NCBI GenBank assembly: GCA_903934295.1
Contig: CAIZNI010000015.1
Coordinates: forward strand, 1-64,000
Source: an uncultured beta proteobacterium
Lineage (GTDB): Bacteria > Pseudomonadota > Gammaproteobacteria > Burkholderiales > Burkholderiaceae_E
DNA length: 64,000 nt
Direction of reading: 5' to 3'
The notes under the pieces are model-generated. The model was not told where the DNA came from and did no database searches. It saw nothing but the letters and a program-made list of their open reading frames with translations. The translations under genes were made by a program, and so were the position numbers. Below, piece after piece: positions 27,865 to 37,328 of the stretch. Positions within the stretch are counted from its first letter, which is position 1. Each line of letters opens with the position of its first letter.

Positions 27865-29908
27865 CCAGGTTGTGATGCGCGTCGGTGAAGGTCGCCAGGC
27901 CAGGCAGGTCGGCGATCTCGGTGGCGCCGCGGGCGAGCGGGCTGGCCGCGAGCACCGCCTTGTTGCGGGTGACGATCACCTGGTCGGTCGATGAGTACCA
28001 GTAGGTGTGGTCGCTGCTGTTGGGCGGCGTGTCCGACACCAGCACCGCGTGCATGCCCAGTTCGGTGGCCAGCCGCTTGATGACCGGTGGCAGGTTCACG
28101 AACCGGTTGGTGGCCTGGAACACGATCACGCCGTCGTCCTTGAGATGGCGCGCGTACTGCGCCATCGCTTCCCGGGTGATCAGGTGCATCGGGATCGAAT
28201 CGCCCGAGAAGGCGTCGATCCCCATCACGTCGTAGCGGCGCGGCGCCTCGCGCTCCAGCGACAGACGCCCGTCGCCCATCACCACCTCCATTTTCGCGCC
28301 GCTGTCGGCCATCAGGGTGAACTCGCGCCGGGCGATGTCCACCACCCGCGGGCTGATCTCGTAGAAGACCATCGTGTCGCCCGGTCGGCCATACGCGGCC
28401 AGCACGCCCGCACCCAGGCCGATCACGCCCACCGAGCGCGGCTTGGCCGGATCGAGCTCGTTGAGTGCGGCGAAGACCCGGCCGTAGCCCGATCCGGGGC
28501 TGAAATAGTCGGCCGGCACATTCTTGAATTGCGGTCCGAGCAGCTGCCCGCCGTGCATGATCGAGCCGTGGTACATCGTGCGGTACGGGCTGGGCTCCTG
28601 CCAGTCGCGGGTGCGCACCACGCCGTAGAAATCGCGCTCCATCACCCGGATTCCGTCGCTGTAGTCGATCGCGCCGCGCACCACCAGCACCAGCGAAGCC
28701 GCCGTCACGCCCAGCGCCAGCAGGCGCAGCACCCGCTCCAGGCGGACCGCCAGCAGCGCCGCCAGCAGCACCAGCACGATGCCCAGCTCGAAGTAGCCGG
28801 GCAGGGTCAGCGGCGCGACGATGGCGATCAGCACCGCGCCCAGCGCGCCGCCCACCGACAGCATCAGGTAGAAGCGGGTCAGGTGCTGCGGGTCGGGCTT
28901 GATCGCCGCCAGTTCGCCGTGACAGACCATGCAGGCCACGAACATGCCGACGAAATACAGCGGCGCGGCCACCGCCAGGTTCAGCGAGCCGATGAACCAG
29001 GCCATCGCCGGCACCGTCGCCGCCAGCAGCGTCAGATAGAGCCCGCGCCGATACCAGCGCGGATGGTCGAAGCACAGGATGAAGGTGAGCAGGTACAGCG
29101 CCAGCGGGATCACCCACAGGAAGGGCACGCTGGCGATGTTCTGGGTCACGTGGTTGGTGACTGCCAGCAGCATCATCGAACCCATCGCCGACAGTGCCAG
29201 CCAGAGCAGCTGGCGCGCCGCGCCCGGTGCTGTGCTGTTGGCCGCGCCAGCGCGGGCGGCGTCCGGGCCCGGTGCATCGGCGGCGCGCCCAGCGGCGCGC
29301 GCCGACACGATGCCGGTGGCGGCGCAGATCACCGCGAACACCGCGTACAGCGCCGACCAGCCGACCCCCAGGTCGGGCAGCGAGAGCACCGGCTCGAACA
29401 GCACCGGAAAGCCGAGCAGCGCCAGCATCGAGGCGAAATTCGACAGCGCGAACAGCCGGTAGGGCACCGCGCTGCGAAAGCGCTGCCAGTACCAGGCCTG
29501 CAGCAGCGGCGTGGTCGACGACAGCAGGAAGTAGGGCAGGCCGATGGTGGCGGTCAGCAGCAGCAGGATGCGGCCGATCGGCTCGGCATCGCCGGCCGGC
29601 TTCCAGCTGGCGTCGGGCAGGATCGGCAGCAGCGCGAGCGACACCAGCAGCAGACCCGCATGCACCGCCGCCTGGCGGCGCACGCCCAGCCGCGTGGTGA
29701 AGTCCGCGTAGGCGTAGCCGGCCAGCAGGATGCACTGGAAGAACACCATGCAGGTGGTCCAGACCGCGGCCGAGCCGCCGAACCAGGGCAGGATCTGCTT
29801 GGCCACCACCGGCTGCACCAGGAAGAGCAGGAAGGCCGACAGAAAAATCGTGCCGGCATAGGGCAGGATCGCGAAGCGGGGCAGCACAGGGGAGTTGGCA
29901 GTGGTCAT
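27848..29908 (-). CDS. Multi-pass membrane protein fused to a spermidine-synthase-like domain
   Basis: This protein has about 686 residues. The first ~420 residues hold 10-12 transmembrane segments ([20 protein letters not shown] is the signature of fused MFS/spermidine-synthase proteins). The C-terminal ~230 residues form a SAM-binding fold with [19 protein letters not shown], a FYEISPRVV motif and VMGDGRLSL, then [17 protein letters not shown]. It is related to spermidine synthases and thermospermine-like proteins but its real reaction is unknown, since many such fusions lack the amine-binding residues. ATG at 29908 is chosen; GTG at 29935 would add nine residues. No speD neighbour is present. 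Confidence 0.82.
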   Translation of the reverse strand: MTTANSPVLPRFAILPYAGTIFLSAFLLFLVQPVVAKQILPWFGGSAAVWTTCMVFFQCILLAGYAYADFTTRLGVRRQAAVHAGLLLVSLALLPILPDASWKPAGDAEPIGRILLLLTATIGLPYFLLSSTTPLLQAWYWQRFRSAVPYRLFALSNFASMLALLGFPVLFEPVLSLPDLGVGWSALYAVFAVICAATGIVSARAAGRAADAPGPDAARAGAANSTAPGAARQLLWLALSAMGSMMLLAVTNHVTQNIASVPFLWVIPLALYLLTFILCFDHPRWYRRGLYLTLLAATVPAMAWFIGSLNLAVAAPLYFVGMFVACMVCHGELAAIKPDPQHLTRFYLMLSVGGALGAVLIAIVAPLTLPGYFELGIVLVLLAALLAVRLERVLRLLALGVTAASLVLVVRGAIDYSDGIRVMERDFYGVVRTRDWQEPSPYRTMYHGSIMHGGQLLGPQFKNVPADYFSPGSGYGRVFAALNELDPAKPRSVGVIGLGAGVLAAYGRPGDTMVFYEISPRVVDIARREFTLMADSGAKMEVVMGDGRLSLEREAPRRYDVMGIDAFSGDSIPMHLITREAMAQYARHLKDDGVIVFQATNRFVNLPPVIKRLATELGMHAVLVSDTPPNSSDHTYWYSSTDQVIVTRNKAVLAASPLARGATEIADLPGLATFTDAHHNLVRILK

Positions 29909-29994
29909 GGCCGGGGAGCGGGTACCTGGAGGCACAGACGGAGGAGCCCGGCTGCTGTGGAAAACCGCTGATTATGCCAAAGCCGCGGGTCCGG

Positions 29995-30160
29995 TTGACA
30001 ATGGCCTTCGAAAATGAGACTTTAACGGCCGCACGCGTTCCAAGCGGTGTTTCTCGGCGGTTTGCCCGCTTTTGCGCCCCCTGCGGGGGTGGTTCAAGTC
30101 TGGTGTTCCCTGGTTGCTACTTGTGCGTCGTCGCCTTTCGGGCTCAAAGCCCGGATTTTT
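29995..30160 (+). promoter_or_regulatory. Long cold-shock leader with promoter-like -35 and a terminator-like hairpin
   Basis: A consensus TTGACA lies at 29995-30000, about 185 bp before the cspA start, consistent with a promoter and the long 5' leader usual for cold-shock genes; a good -10 is not evident. Inside the leader, CGGGCT-CAA-AGCCCG (30139-30153) is followed by GATTTTT, forming a terminator-like hairpin 24 bp before the GGGAG ribosome binding site. It may act as an attenuator or be an RNA structure opened by the cold-shock protein itself. Confidence 0.4.
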
Positions 30161-30183
30161 CAACGCTCGCATGGGAGTATCCA

Positions 30184-30393
30184 ATGAGCACCAAGACCGG
30201 TACCGTGAAGTGGTTCAACGAAACCAAGGGCTTCGGCTTCATCGCCCCCGATGATGGTTCCGAGGACCTGTTCGCGCATTTCAGCGAAATTCAAGGTCAG
30301 GGCTTCAAGACCCTGGCTGAAAAGCAGCGCGTTCAGTTCGAAGTGACGCAGGGCAAAAAAGGCCTGCAAGCCAGCCGGATCCAGGTGATCTAA
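30184..30393 (+). CDS. cspA: Cold-shock protein, CspA family
   Basis: The 69-residue protein is a single cold-shock domain. It has RNP1 (KGFGFI, near residue 16) and RNP2 (DLFAHF, near residue 29), and binds single-stranded RNA/DNA as an RNA chaperone. It starts [19 protein letters not shown] and ends with the ASRIQVI typical of the family. GGGAG at 30173-30177 precedes the ATG. The frame is open upstream to 29974 but that part has no family similarity and is leader RNA. infA follows 61 bp downstream. Confidence 0.96.
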   Translation: MSTKTGTVKWFNETKGFGFIAPDDGSEDLFAHFSEIQGQGFKTLAEKQRVQFEVTQGKKGLQASRIQVI

Positions 30394-30454
30394 GGCCACA
30401 GGTTCCGCTGGTCGCGGCCTGTTCCGCGATCGGCAGAACCCCAACCCCAACCCT

Positions 30455-30730
30455 ATGGCCAAAGAAGATCTGATCGAAGTCGAAGGCGTGGTCGCCGAGG
30501 TCCTTCCGGACACCCGGTACCGCGTCACGCTGGACAACGGCGCGGTGGTTTCCGCCTATGTCTCCGGCAAGATGAAGAAGCACCGCATCCGCATTCTGGC
30601 GGGCGACCGGGTCACGCTCGAGTTGTCTGTCTATGACATCACCAAGGGTCGCATCCGGTTCCGGCACAAGGACACCGATTCCATGCCGGCCGGCGGACCC
30701 CAGCGACGCACCTATCGTCCTGGCCGCTGA
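30455..30730 (+). CDS. infA: Translation initiation factor IF-1
   Basis: This 91-residue S1/OB-fold protein begins [13 protein letters not shown] and contains [18 protein letters not shown] and YDITKGRI, diagnostic of IF-1. It carries a ~19-residue basic C-terminal extension (ending [12 protein letters not shown]) beyond the 72 residues usual in enterics, as in the second IF-1 copy of many betaproteobacteria. It sits right behind cspA, so the two translation-related OB-fold proteins may share a cold-responsive transcript. Confidence 0.94.
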   Translation: MAKEDLIEVEGVVAEVLPDTRYRVTLDNGAVVSAYVSGKMKKHRIRILAGDRVTLELSVYDITKGRIRFRHKDTDSMPAGGPQRRTYRPGR

Positions 30731-30812
30731 AATCCACGGTCCTCCCGGGTTGCGCCGGGTTGTTCCGGTGTCTCGCGTCAGGGCCTGAACCCGACTTTCG
30801 AGACCAACCAAC

Positions 30813-31673
30813 ATGACCTCATTTCGCAGCGCGCTCGACGCCCGCTACGGTTCTTCGCTCGCCTCCCCTTCTGCGCCCGTGCTCGCCGCGGATGCGCTGG
30901 CACATCCGGTCATCGAGTCGCTGCTGGGCCATCGCTCGGTGCGGGCTTTCCTGCCTGACCCGGTCGCCCCCGAGGCCCTGCATGCCATGGTCGCTGCCGC
31001 GCAGTCGGCGGCCACTTCGTCCAACCTGCAGGCCTGGAGCGTCATCGCGGTCCAGGATCCCGATCGCAAGGCCCGGCTGGCCGAGTTTGCCGGCGGCCAG
31101 GCCCACATCCGCCAGTGCCCCCTGTTCCTGATCTGGATCGCCGACCTGTCGCGCCTCGACCGGGTCGGTGAGCTGGCCGGCGTGCCGGCCAAGGCCAACG
31201 ACTATCTGGAGATGTTCCTGGTGGCGGTGGTCGACGCTGCGCTGGCTGCCCAGAATGCGGTGGTGGCTGCCGAAGCACTCGGCCTGGGCACCGTCTACAT
31301 CGGCGCCATGCGCAACCACCCCGAGGCGGTGGCGCTCGAACTGGGGCTGCCGGGGCACGCGTTCGCGGTCTTTGGGCTTTGCGTGGGCGTGGCCGATCCG
31401 GCTCGCCCGGCATCGGTCAAGCCGCGTCTGGATGCCTCGGTGGTCCTGCACCGCGAGCGCTACCAGGACGGCTCCGAAAACCGGCCGGTCGGCGCCGAAC
31501 TCGACTCGATCGCGGGGTACGATCAGGTGATGCGCGCCTTCCAGGCTTCTCAAGCCATGCCGGCGGCCGACTGGAGCGCCCAGTCCGCCACCCGGGTCCG
31601 TGGTCCCGAGAGCCTGTCCGGCCGTGACCGGCTCAAGGCGGCGCTGGCTGCCCTGGGCTTTCCGCTGGCCTGA
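30813..31673 (+). CDS. NADPH-dependent FMN nitroreductase/oxidoreductase (NfsA/FRP family)
   Basis: The 286-residue flavoenzyme has the Frp/NfsA pattern: HRSVRAFLPDPV near residue 39 for FMN phosphate binding, AQSAATSSNLQAWSVIAVQD, and GLGTVYIGAMRNHPEAVA. Such enzymes reduce nitro-compounds, quinones or flavins with NADPH in the cytosol. The natural substrate is not predictable. ATG at 30813. An enoyl-CoA hydratase gene follows 85 bp later. Confidence 0.86.
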   Translation: MTSFRSALDARYGSSLASPSAPVLAADALAHPVIESLLGHRSVRAFLPDPVAPEALHAMVAAAQSAATSSNLQAWSVIAVQDPDRKARLAEFAGGQAHIRQCPLFLIWIADLSRLDRVGELAGVPAKANDYLEMFLVAVVDAALAAQNAVVAAEALGLGTVYIGAMRNHPEAVALELGLPGHAFAVFGLCVGVADPARPASVKPRLDASVVLHRERYQDGSENRPVGAELDSIAGYDQVMRAFQASQAMPAADWSAQSATRVRGPESLSGRDRLKAALAALGFPLA

Positions 31674-31758
31674 CTTCCGCTGGCCAGACCTCTGCCGGAC
31701 GGGTTCCGGGTATCCGACGCCCGGGACCGGCCAGTGCTCAACCGGAGATTTCCCGACC

Positions 31759-32571
31759 ATGACCGCTCATTCCTACGAGGCCATCACCCTGACGGTGGCC
31801 GACGACATCGCGCAGCTCACCCTGAACCGTCCGGCGACGCTGAACGCGCTCAACGAGGCGATGTTCCGCGAGATTCCGATGGCGATCGACGAGGCGGCGG
31901 TGGCCGGCGCTCGCGCGCTGCTCATCACTGGTGCAGGACGCGGCTTCTGCTCGGGTGCCGATCTCGTGGGCCGGGGTTTCGCGCCGACCACCACCGAGGC
32001 GCAGCGTGAGACGGTCAACCGCATCGGCTTCGAGAAGGTGATCTCGCTGGTGCGGGGCATCAACGAGGCGCCGATGCCGGTGGTCTGTGCCATCAACGGG
32101 GTGGCCGCCGGCGGCGGCGTGGGCATCGCGCTGGCGGGCGACGTGATCCTGATGGCCACCAGCGCCCGCTTCGTGCTGACCTTCGTTCCCAAGCTGGGGC
32201 TGGTGCCCGATGTCGGCGCCACCTGGTATCTCACCCGCATGGCGGGTCGCGCGCGCACCATGGCCGCCAGTCTGCTGGGCGATGCGATCAGTTCCCAGGA
32301 CGCCGAACGCTGGGGCCTGGTGGCCCGAGTCATCGACGATGCGCAACTGCACGCCGAAGCGATGGCGATCTGCCGGCGCCTGGCCGATGGTCCGCAGACC
32401 GCGGTCGCGGGCACCCGCCGACTGGTCGATGCCGCGCCCGAGATGCCGATCGGCGCGCACATCCTGCTCGAGCGTGACCTGCAGTCCCAGCTGATCGGCT
32501 CGGCCGAACACCTCGAAGGCATCGCTGCCTTTCGCGAGAAGCGCCCAGCGCGCTTCGGCCAGCCGCGCTGA
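31759..32571 (+). CDS. Enoyl-CoA hydratase/isomerase family protein
   Basis: The 270-residue crotonase-fold protein has the oxyanion-hole segments GAGRGFCSGADL and INGVAAGGGVGIALAGDV and a family-like C-terminus. It resembles the PaaG/PaaB-type and fatty-acid degradation hydratases; the exact acyl-CoA substrate is unknown. The position of the first catalytic Glu is occupied by Gly/Val-Pro in this protein (LVPDVGATWYL), as in isomerase-like members where the Asp is used. ATG at 31759. A hairpin terminator candidate follows. Confidence 0.85.
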   Translation: MTAHSYEAITLTVADDIAQLTLNRPATLNALNEAMFREIPMAIDEAAVAGARALLITGAGRGFCSGADLVGRGFAPTTTEAQRETVNRIGFEKVISLVRGINEAPMPVVCAINGVAAGGGVGIALAGDVILMATSARFVLTFVPKLGLVPDVGATWYLTRMAGRARTMAASLLGDAISSQDAERWGLVARVIDDAQLHAEAMAICRRLADGPQTAVAGTRRLVDAAPEMPIGAHILLERDLQSQLIGSAEHLEGIAAFREKRPARFGQPR

Positions 32572-32581
32572 ACCGCTCGCC

Positions 32582-32611
32582 AGACGGCGCGCGGGCGCCT
32601 GTCTTTGTTTT
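32582..32611 (+). terminator. Candidate terminator after the enoyl-CoA hydratase gene
   Basis: AGAC-GGCGC (32582-32590) can pair with GCGCC-T-GTCT (32595-32604, one bulged T) around a GCGG loop, followed by TTGTTTTG. The U-rich tract is imperfect. Confidence 0.5.
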
Positions 32612-32663
32612 GTCACAAACCGACCCGGCGTCGCAAGCGCTGGATCGGTGCGTGTTGCAGGGC

Positions 32664-32697
32664 CTGTCATCAGATTGTCATCGACGCCGGTTAGCTT
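32664..32697 (+). promoter_or_regulatory. Pho box and promoter of the pst operon
   Basis: CTGTCAT (32664-32670) and TTGTCAT (32675-32681) are separated by four bases (CAGA), matching the PhoB-binding consensus of two 7-bp direct repeats with A/T-rich 4-bp linker. A -10-like TAGCTT starts 10 bp after the second repeat (32692-32697), the spacing seen in classical PhoB-activated promoters, where the Pho box replaces the -35. It lies 53 bp before the pstS start, so phosphate limitation should induce the operon. Confidence 0.87.
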
Positions 32698-32733
32698 GGG
32701 GTTTCTGTTTGAATCCCTTCACGAGGTAGTCCG

Positions 32734-33765
32734 ATGAAATTCCTGTCCAAAATGGTTGTCGGCACGATGGCCGTGTTCGCCGCCGGCCTTGCCCAGGCCC
32801 AGATCACCGGCGCTGGCGCCACCTTCCCCGCCCCCATCTATGCCAAGTGGGCCGAGGCCTACAAGGCGGCGACCAATGTGGCCCTGAACTATCAGGCGAT
32901 CGGTTCGGGCGGCGGCATCAAGCAGATCCAGGCCAAGACGGTCGATTTCGGTGCTTCCGATGATCCCCTGAGCGCCGATGAGCTGAGCAAGGGCGGGCTC
33001 GTCCAGTTCCCGGCGGTGATCGGCGGAGTCGTCCCGGTCGTCAATCTGGCGGGCGTGAAGCCGGGTGAAATGCGCCTCTCGGGTACGGTCCTGGCCGACA
33101 TCTACCGCGGCCAGGTGAAGACCTGGAACGACCCGGCGATCGCGCAGCTGAACCCGTCGGTGAAGCTGCCCGCCACCGCGATCACGCTGGTTTACCGCTC
33201 CGATTCCTCGGGCACGACTTATGTCTTCACCGACTATCTGGTCCAGGTGTCGCCCGCCTTCAAGGCGGCGCCCGGCGTGGGCAAGACGGTAAACTGGTCC
33301 TCCGGCGTGGGCGGACGGGGCAATGCCGGCGTGGCCGCCAACGTGACCAAGATCGACGGGGCCATCGGCTATGTCGAGTACGCGTACGCCAAGCAGAACA
33401 AGATGACGCATGCCGGCATGATCAATCGCGACGGCAAGACGGTGCAGCCCGACGACCTGACCTTCGCCGCTGCTGCCGACCGGGCTGACTGGGATTCGGC
33501 ACCGGGGTTCGGTGTGAACCTGAACAACCAGGCCGGCGCCAATGCCTGGCCGATCACCGCTGCCACGTTTATCCTGATGCACCGCAGTGCGCAGGACGCC
33601 AAGCGCTCGGCGGAGGCGCTCAAGTTCTTCAAATGGGCGCTGGAAAGCGGACAGAAACTCGCCCTCGATCTGGACTACGTGCCGCTGCCGGCGCCAGTGG
33701 TCCGGAAAGTCGAAGCGGCCTGGAAGGACATCAAGGACGCGTCGGGCAAAGCGGTCCTGAATTGA
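32734..33765 (+). CDS. pstS: Phosphate-binding periplasmic protein
   Basis: The 343-residue exported protein has a signal peptide cleaved near GLAQAQ, then ITGAGATFPAPIYAKW, the universal PstS N-terminus. YQAIGSGGGIKQIQAKTVDFG and YRSDSSGTTYVFTDYL hold the phosphate-binding Ser/Thr/Asp/Arg residues. It is a soluble periplasmic form, not a lipoprotein. It is first in pstSCAB-phoU with a Pho box upstream, and only 11 bp separate it from pstC. Confidence 0.97.
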   Translation: MKFLSKMVVGTMAVFAAGLAQAQITGAGATFPAPIYAKWAEAYKAATNVALNYQAIGSGGGIKQIQAKTVDFGASDDPLSADELSKGGLVQFPAVIGGVVPVVNLAGVKPGEMRLSGTVLADIYRGQVKTWNDPAIAQLNPSVKLPATAITLVYRSDSSGTTYVFTDYLVQVSPAFKAAPGVGKTVNWSSGVGGRGNAGVAANVTKIDGAIGYVEYAYAKQNKMTHAGMINRDGKTVQPDDLTFAAAADRADWDSAPGFGVNLNNQAGANAWPITAATFILMHRSAQDAKRSAEALKFFKWALESGQKLALDLDYVPLPAPVVRKVEAAWKDIKDASGKAVLN

Positions 33766-33776
33766 ATTGAGATGCC

Positions 33777-34781
33777 ATGAGCGCGACTGCCGGATCCCTG
33801 AATGATCAACCCGACCGCGACGCGGGCGGCATGAGCCGCGACGAGTCGGGTGCGCAGCGCGCGCTCGCGGCGCGGGTGGCGAAATTCGCGCTCCAGGACC
33901 GCTGGTTCAAGGCGGTCACCTTCCTGTTCGCGCTGCTGGTGCTGCTCGGCATGGCCGGGATCCTGGGCTCGCTGCTGATCGAAGCCTGGCCGGCGCTGCG
34001 CTCGACCGGCCTCGCGTTCCTCTACGGCACCACCTGGAGCCCCACCGACGATGTCTACGGGGCGGTGATCGCGATCTACGGCACGCTGGCCACCTCCGCC
34101 ATCGCGCTGCTGTTCGCGGTGCCGATCAGCTTCGGCATCGCGATGTTCCTCACCGAAAGCTGTCCGCTCGTGCTGCGCCGCCCGCTGGGCACCGCGATCG
34201 AACTGCTGGCGGGCGTGCCCTCGATCATCTACGGCATCTGGGGTCTGTTCGTTCTGGCGCCGATTCTGCAGAAGCATGTCCAGCCGCTGCTGGCGGCCAC
34301 CGGCCTGCCGATCTTCTCGGGCGCCCCGCTGGGCATTGGCATCTTCACCGCCGGGATGGTGCTGGCGCTGATGGTGATCCCGTTCACCGCGTCCGTGATG
34401 CGCGACGTGTTCGAGACCGTGCCGCCGGTGCTCAAGGAGTCGGCCTACGGTCTGGGCTGCACCACCTGGGAGGTGGTTCGCCACATCGTACTGCCGTACA
34501 CCCGCGCCGGCGCGATCGGCGGCGTGATGCTCGGCCTGGGGCGGGCGCTCGGCGAGACGATGGCGGTCACCTTCGTGATCGGCAACGCCAACCGCCTGTC
34601 GCCCAGCCTGTTCGCGCCGGGCAACTCGATCGCCTCGACGCTGGCCAACGAGTTCGCCGAAGCCTCGCCCGAGAAGCACATTCCGGCGCTGTTCGCCCTC
34701 GGACTCATCCTGTTTCTCATCACCTTCATCGTCCTGGGGCTGGCCAAGTGGCTGACCCGCCCCGACAAGTCCCACGGCTGA
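33777..34781 (+). CDS. pstC: Phosphate ABC transporter permease
   Basis: The 334-residue inner-membrane subunit has six transmembrane segments. TKLWSP-like LYGTTWSPTDDVYGAV, the EAA loop FETVPPVLKESAYGLGCTTW and RALGETMAVTFVIGNANR are PstC hallmarks. The N-terminal ~45 residues are a charged cytosolic extension. It pairs with PstA to form the phosphate channel, energised by PstB. Confidence 0.96.
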   Translation: MSATAGSLNDQPDRDAGGMSRDESGAQRALAARVAKFALQDRWFKAVTFLFALLVLLGMAGILGSLLIEAWPALRSTGLAFLYGTTWSPTDDVYGAVIAIYGTLATSAIALLFAVPISFGIAMFLTESCPLVLRRPLGTAIELLAGVPSIIYGIWGLFVLAPILQKHVQPLLAATGLPIFSGAPLGIGIFTAGMVLALMVIPFTASVMRDVFETVPPVLKESAYGLGCTTWEVVRHIVLPYTRAGAIGGVMLGLGRALGETMAVTFVIGNANRLSPSLFAPGNSIASTLANEFAEASPEKHIPALFALGLILFLITFIVLGLAKWLTRPDKSHG

Positions 34782-34791
34782 GAGGGCGATC

Positions 34792-35640
34792 ATGAACGCG
34801 AACATCTATCTGCGCCGGCGCAGCGTCAATGTGATCGGGCTGACGCTGTCCTGGGTCTCGATGGCGCTCGGGCTGATCGGGCTACTCTGGATTCTCTGGA
34901 CCCTGTTCTACAACGGTCTGTCGGCGCTCAACGTGGCCTTCTTTCTGAACAGCACACCGGCGCCCGGTACCGAAGGCGGCGGGATGGCCAATGCGATCAT
35001 GGGCAGCCTGATGATGGTGGGTTTTGCCACCCTGGTCTCGACGCCGATCGGCATCCTGGCCGGCGTCTTCCTGGCCGAGTTCGGGAAAACATCGGCCTTC
35101 GCCGCAGCGACCCGCTTCGTGGTCGACATCATGCTGTCGGCGCCCTCCATCGTCATCGGCCTGTTCGTCTATGCGATTGCGGTCGCCACCGTCAAGCACT
35201 TCTCGGGCTGGGCCGGATCACTGGCCTTGTCACTGATCGCGGTGCCGGTGGTGGTCCGCACCACCGAGAACATGCTCAACCTGGTGCCGGGCAGCCTGCG
35301 CGAGGCGGCCTTCGCGCTGGGGGCGCCGCGCTGGAAGGTCAGTCTCGCGGTCACGCTGCGGGCGGTGCGCGGGGGCGTGGTGACCGGTGTGCTGCTGGCG
35401 ATCGCCCGGATGATCGGCGAGACAGCGCCGCTGCTGTTCACCGCCCTGAACAACCAGTTCTTCAGCCTCGACATGAACCAGCCGATGGCCAACCTGCCGG
35501 TGGCGATCTACAACTTTGCGATGAGCCCCTATGAAAACTGGCAGAGCCTTGCCTGGGGTGGCGCGGCGTTGATCGCGCTGATCGTGCTGACCATCAACAT
35601 CATTGCCCGTGTCGTGTTTCGCGACAAGGTCCAGGCCTGA
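34792..35640 (+). CDS. pstA: Phosphate ABC transporter permease
   Basis: The 282-residue permease has [20 protein letters not shown] and an EAA loop in [20 protein letters not shown], then [20 protein letters not shown]. Six transmembrane segments are expected. It is the partner of PstC, 10 bp downstream of it and 17 bp before pstB. Confidence 0.96.
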   Translation: MNANIYLRRRSVNVIGLTLSWVSMALGLIGLLWILWTLFYNGLSALNVAFFLNSTPAPGTEGGGMANAIMGSLMMVGFATLVSTPIGILAGVFLAEFGKTSAFAAATRFVVDIMLSAPSIVIGLFVYAIAVATVKHFSGWAGSLALSLIAVPVVVRTTENMLNLVPGSLREAAFALGAPRWKVSLAVTLRAVRGGVVTGVLLAIARMIGETAPLLFTALNNQFFSLDMNQPMANLPVAIYNFAMSPYENWQSLAWGGAALIALIVLTINIIARVVFRDKVQA

Positions 35641-35657
35641 GATCCGGAGCAACCAAG

Positions 35658-36452
35658 ATGAGCGAAACCATGACGGCCGCCGCCCCCGAGATCGTTGCCG
35701 ACAGCGTGATCCAGGTCCGGGACCTCGATTTCTACTACGGCAAATTTCAGGGCCTGCGCAAGGTGAATCTGGATGTCGCGCGCCGCAAGGTCACCGCGTT
35801 CATCGGCCCTTCCGGCTGCGGAAAATCGACGCTGCTGCGCACGCTGAATCGCATGTTCGACCTGTATCCCGGCCAGCGCGCCGAGGGTCGGATCATGTTC
35901 AACGGTCGTAACATCCTGGACAAGGATCAGGATGTGAACCTGTTGCGCGCCAAGGTGGGCATGGTCTTTCAGAAGCCCACCCCGTTTCCGATGTCGATCT
36001 ACGAGAACATTGCGTTCGGGATCCGGCTCTACGAAAACCTGTCGCCGGCCGACATGGCGCAGCGGGTGGAGTGGGCGCTGCGCAAGGCGGCGCTGTGGGA
36101 GGAGGTCAAGGACAAGCTGCAGCAGAACGGGCTGTCGCTGTCGGGCGGCCAGCAGCAGCGGCTTTGCATCGCCCGGATGGTGGCGGTCAAGCCTGATGTG
36201 CTGCTGCTCGACGAGCCGACCAGCGCGCTGGATCCGATCTCCACCGCCAAGGTCGAGGAACTGGTCAACGAGCTCAAGGTCGACTACACCATCGCGATCG
36301 TGACCCACAACATGCAGCAGGCCGCCCGGATCTCCGACTACACCGCCTACATGTACATTGGCGAACTGGTCGAGTTCGGCGAAACCAACAAGATCTTCAT
36401 CAAGCCGGCCAAGAAGGCGACCGAGGATTACATCACCGGCCGATTCGGCTGA
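35658..36452 (+). CDS. pstB: Phosphate ABC transporter ATP-binding protein
   Basis: The 264-residue ATPase has Walker [10 protein letters not shown], signature LSGGQQQR, Walker [12 protein letters not shown] and the switch His in VTHNMQQA. The segment [20 protein letters not shown] is typical of PstB. It powers the PstCA channel. ATG at 35658. Confidence 0.97.
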   Translation: MSETMTAAAPEIVADSVIQVRDLDFYYGKFQGLRKVNLDVARRKVTAFIGPSGCGKSTLLRTLNRMFDLYPGQRAEGRIMFNGRNILDKDQDVNLLRAKVGMVFQKPTPFPMSIYENIAFGIRLYENLSPADMAQRVEWALRKAALWEEVKDKLQQNGLSLSGGQQQRLCIARMVAVKPDVLLLDEPTSALDPISTAKVEELVNELKVDYTIAIVTHNMQQAARISDYTAYMYIGELVEFGETNKIFIKPAKKATEDYITGRFG

Positions 36453-36462
36453 AGGAGACGTG

Positions 36463-37152
36463 ATGCCCACCGAACACACCTACAAGGCCTTCGACATCGA
36501 CATCGACACCCTGCGCAGCTCGGTGACGACGATGGGCGGGCTGGTCGAGCGCCAGTTCGTGCGCGCCGTCGATGCGATCCGCTACGGCGATCTGCGCCTG
36601 GTGATGGAGGTGCTGACCGATGAAGAGACGGTCAACCGCATGCACATCGAGACCGACCTGCGCTGCAACCAGGTGATCGCCAAGCGCCAGCCGATCGCGG
36701 TCGACCTGCGCGAGACCATCGCGGTGATCCACAGCATCAACGACCTCGAGCGCATCGGCGACGAGGCCAAGAAGATCGCGATCAAGGCCAAGGGTTTCGA
36801 CGGGCGTCCGCTGCCCATCGACATGGACAAGATCCAGCGCATGGCCAACCGGGTGGCCGAGATGCTGGGCGCGGCCATCGACTCCTTCGTGCGTCACGAC
36901 ACCGCGGTCTCACGCCGGCTGGCCGAGAGCGATCGCGAAGTCGATGAACTGCGCGACTCCCTGATCGAGGAGCTGATCGCCAAGATGACCGCCGATCCGG
37001 CCAGCGTGTCGGACTCGCTGGCGCTGGTGTTCGTGGTCCAGTCGATCGAGCGGGTCGGCGATCACGCCAAGAACATCGCCGAGTATGTGGTGAACATCGT
37101 CGAGGGGATCGATCCCCGCCACGAGCACGGCGCGCTGCAGCGGCGAGCCTGA
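36463..37152 (+). CDS. phoU: Phosphate signalling/transport regulator PhoU
   Basis: This 229-residue all-helical protein consists of two repeated three-helix bundles with the metal-binding E(D)xxxD motifs in NDLERIGDEAKKIA and VQSIERVGDHAKNIAEY. PhoU damps PhoR/PhoB signalling when the Pst importer is saturated. It starts MPTEHTYKAFDIDID at ATG 36463, 10 bp after pstB, and ends the operon ahead of a long terminator. phoB/phoR are not in the window. Confidence 0.96.
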   Translation: MPTEHTYKAFDIDIDTLRSSVTTMGGLVERQFVRAVDAIRYGDLRLVMEVLTDEETVNRMHIETDLRCNQVIAKRQPIAVDLRETIAVIHSINDLERIGDEAKKIAIKAKGFDGRPLPIDMDKIQRMANRVAEMLGAAIDSFVRHDTAVSRRLAESDREVDELRDSLIEELIAKMTADPASVSDSLALVFVVQSIERVGDHAKNIAEYVVNIVEGIDPRHEHGALQRRA

Positions 37153-37168
37153 TTTTCGCGCGATCCCG

Positions 37169-37210
37169 GGGCCACCGCAGCGCAGCCGCTGCGGTGGCCC
37201 TGATTTTTTC
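37169..37210 (+). terminator. Strong rho-independent terminator of pstSCAB-phoU
   Basis: GGGCCACCGCAGCG (37169-37182) pairs perfectly with CGCTGCGGTGGCCC (37187-37200) across a 4-nt loop CAGC, a 14-bp stem followed by TGATTTTTT. Confidence 0.93.
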
Positions 37211-37328
37211 CGGGCCGGCTCGCGGGTTCATCTTCCGGTGCCGGGCCGGGTGTTGTACCGTGCGCTCATCGGCGCGTGCGCAGCGATGAATCGCAGGGCG
37301 TTCGCCCTCAACTCGAAGGTGGAACCGG

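Noticed and set aside
28007-29971. 654-codon plus-strand frame opposite the membrane/spermidine-synthase gene
   Set aside because: His/Arg/Gln-rich shadow; no motif, and the minus-strand gene is well supported.
29974-30183. In-frame upstream extension of cspA (70 codons)
   Set aside because: No similarity to cold-shock proteins; the region is the long 5' leader typical of this gene family.
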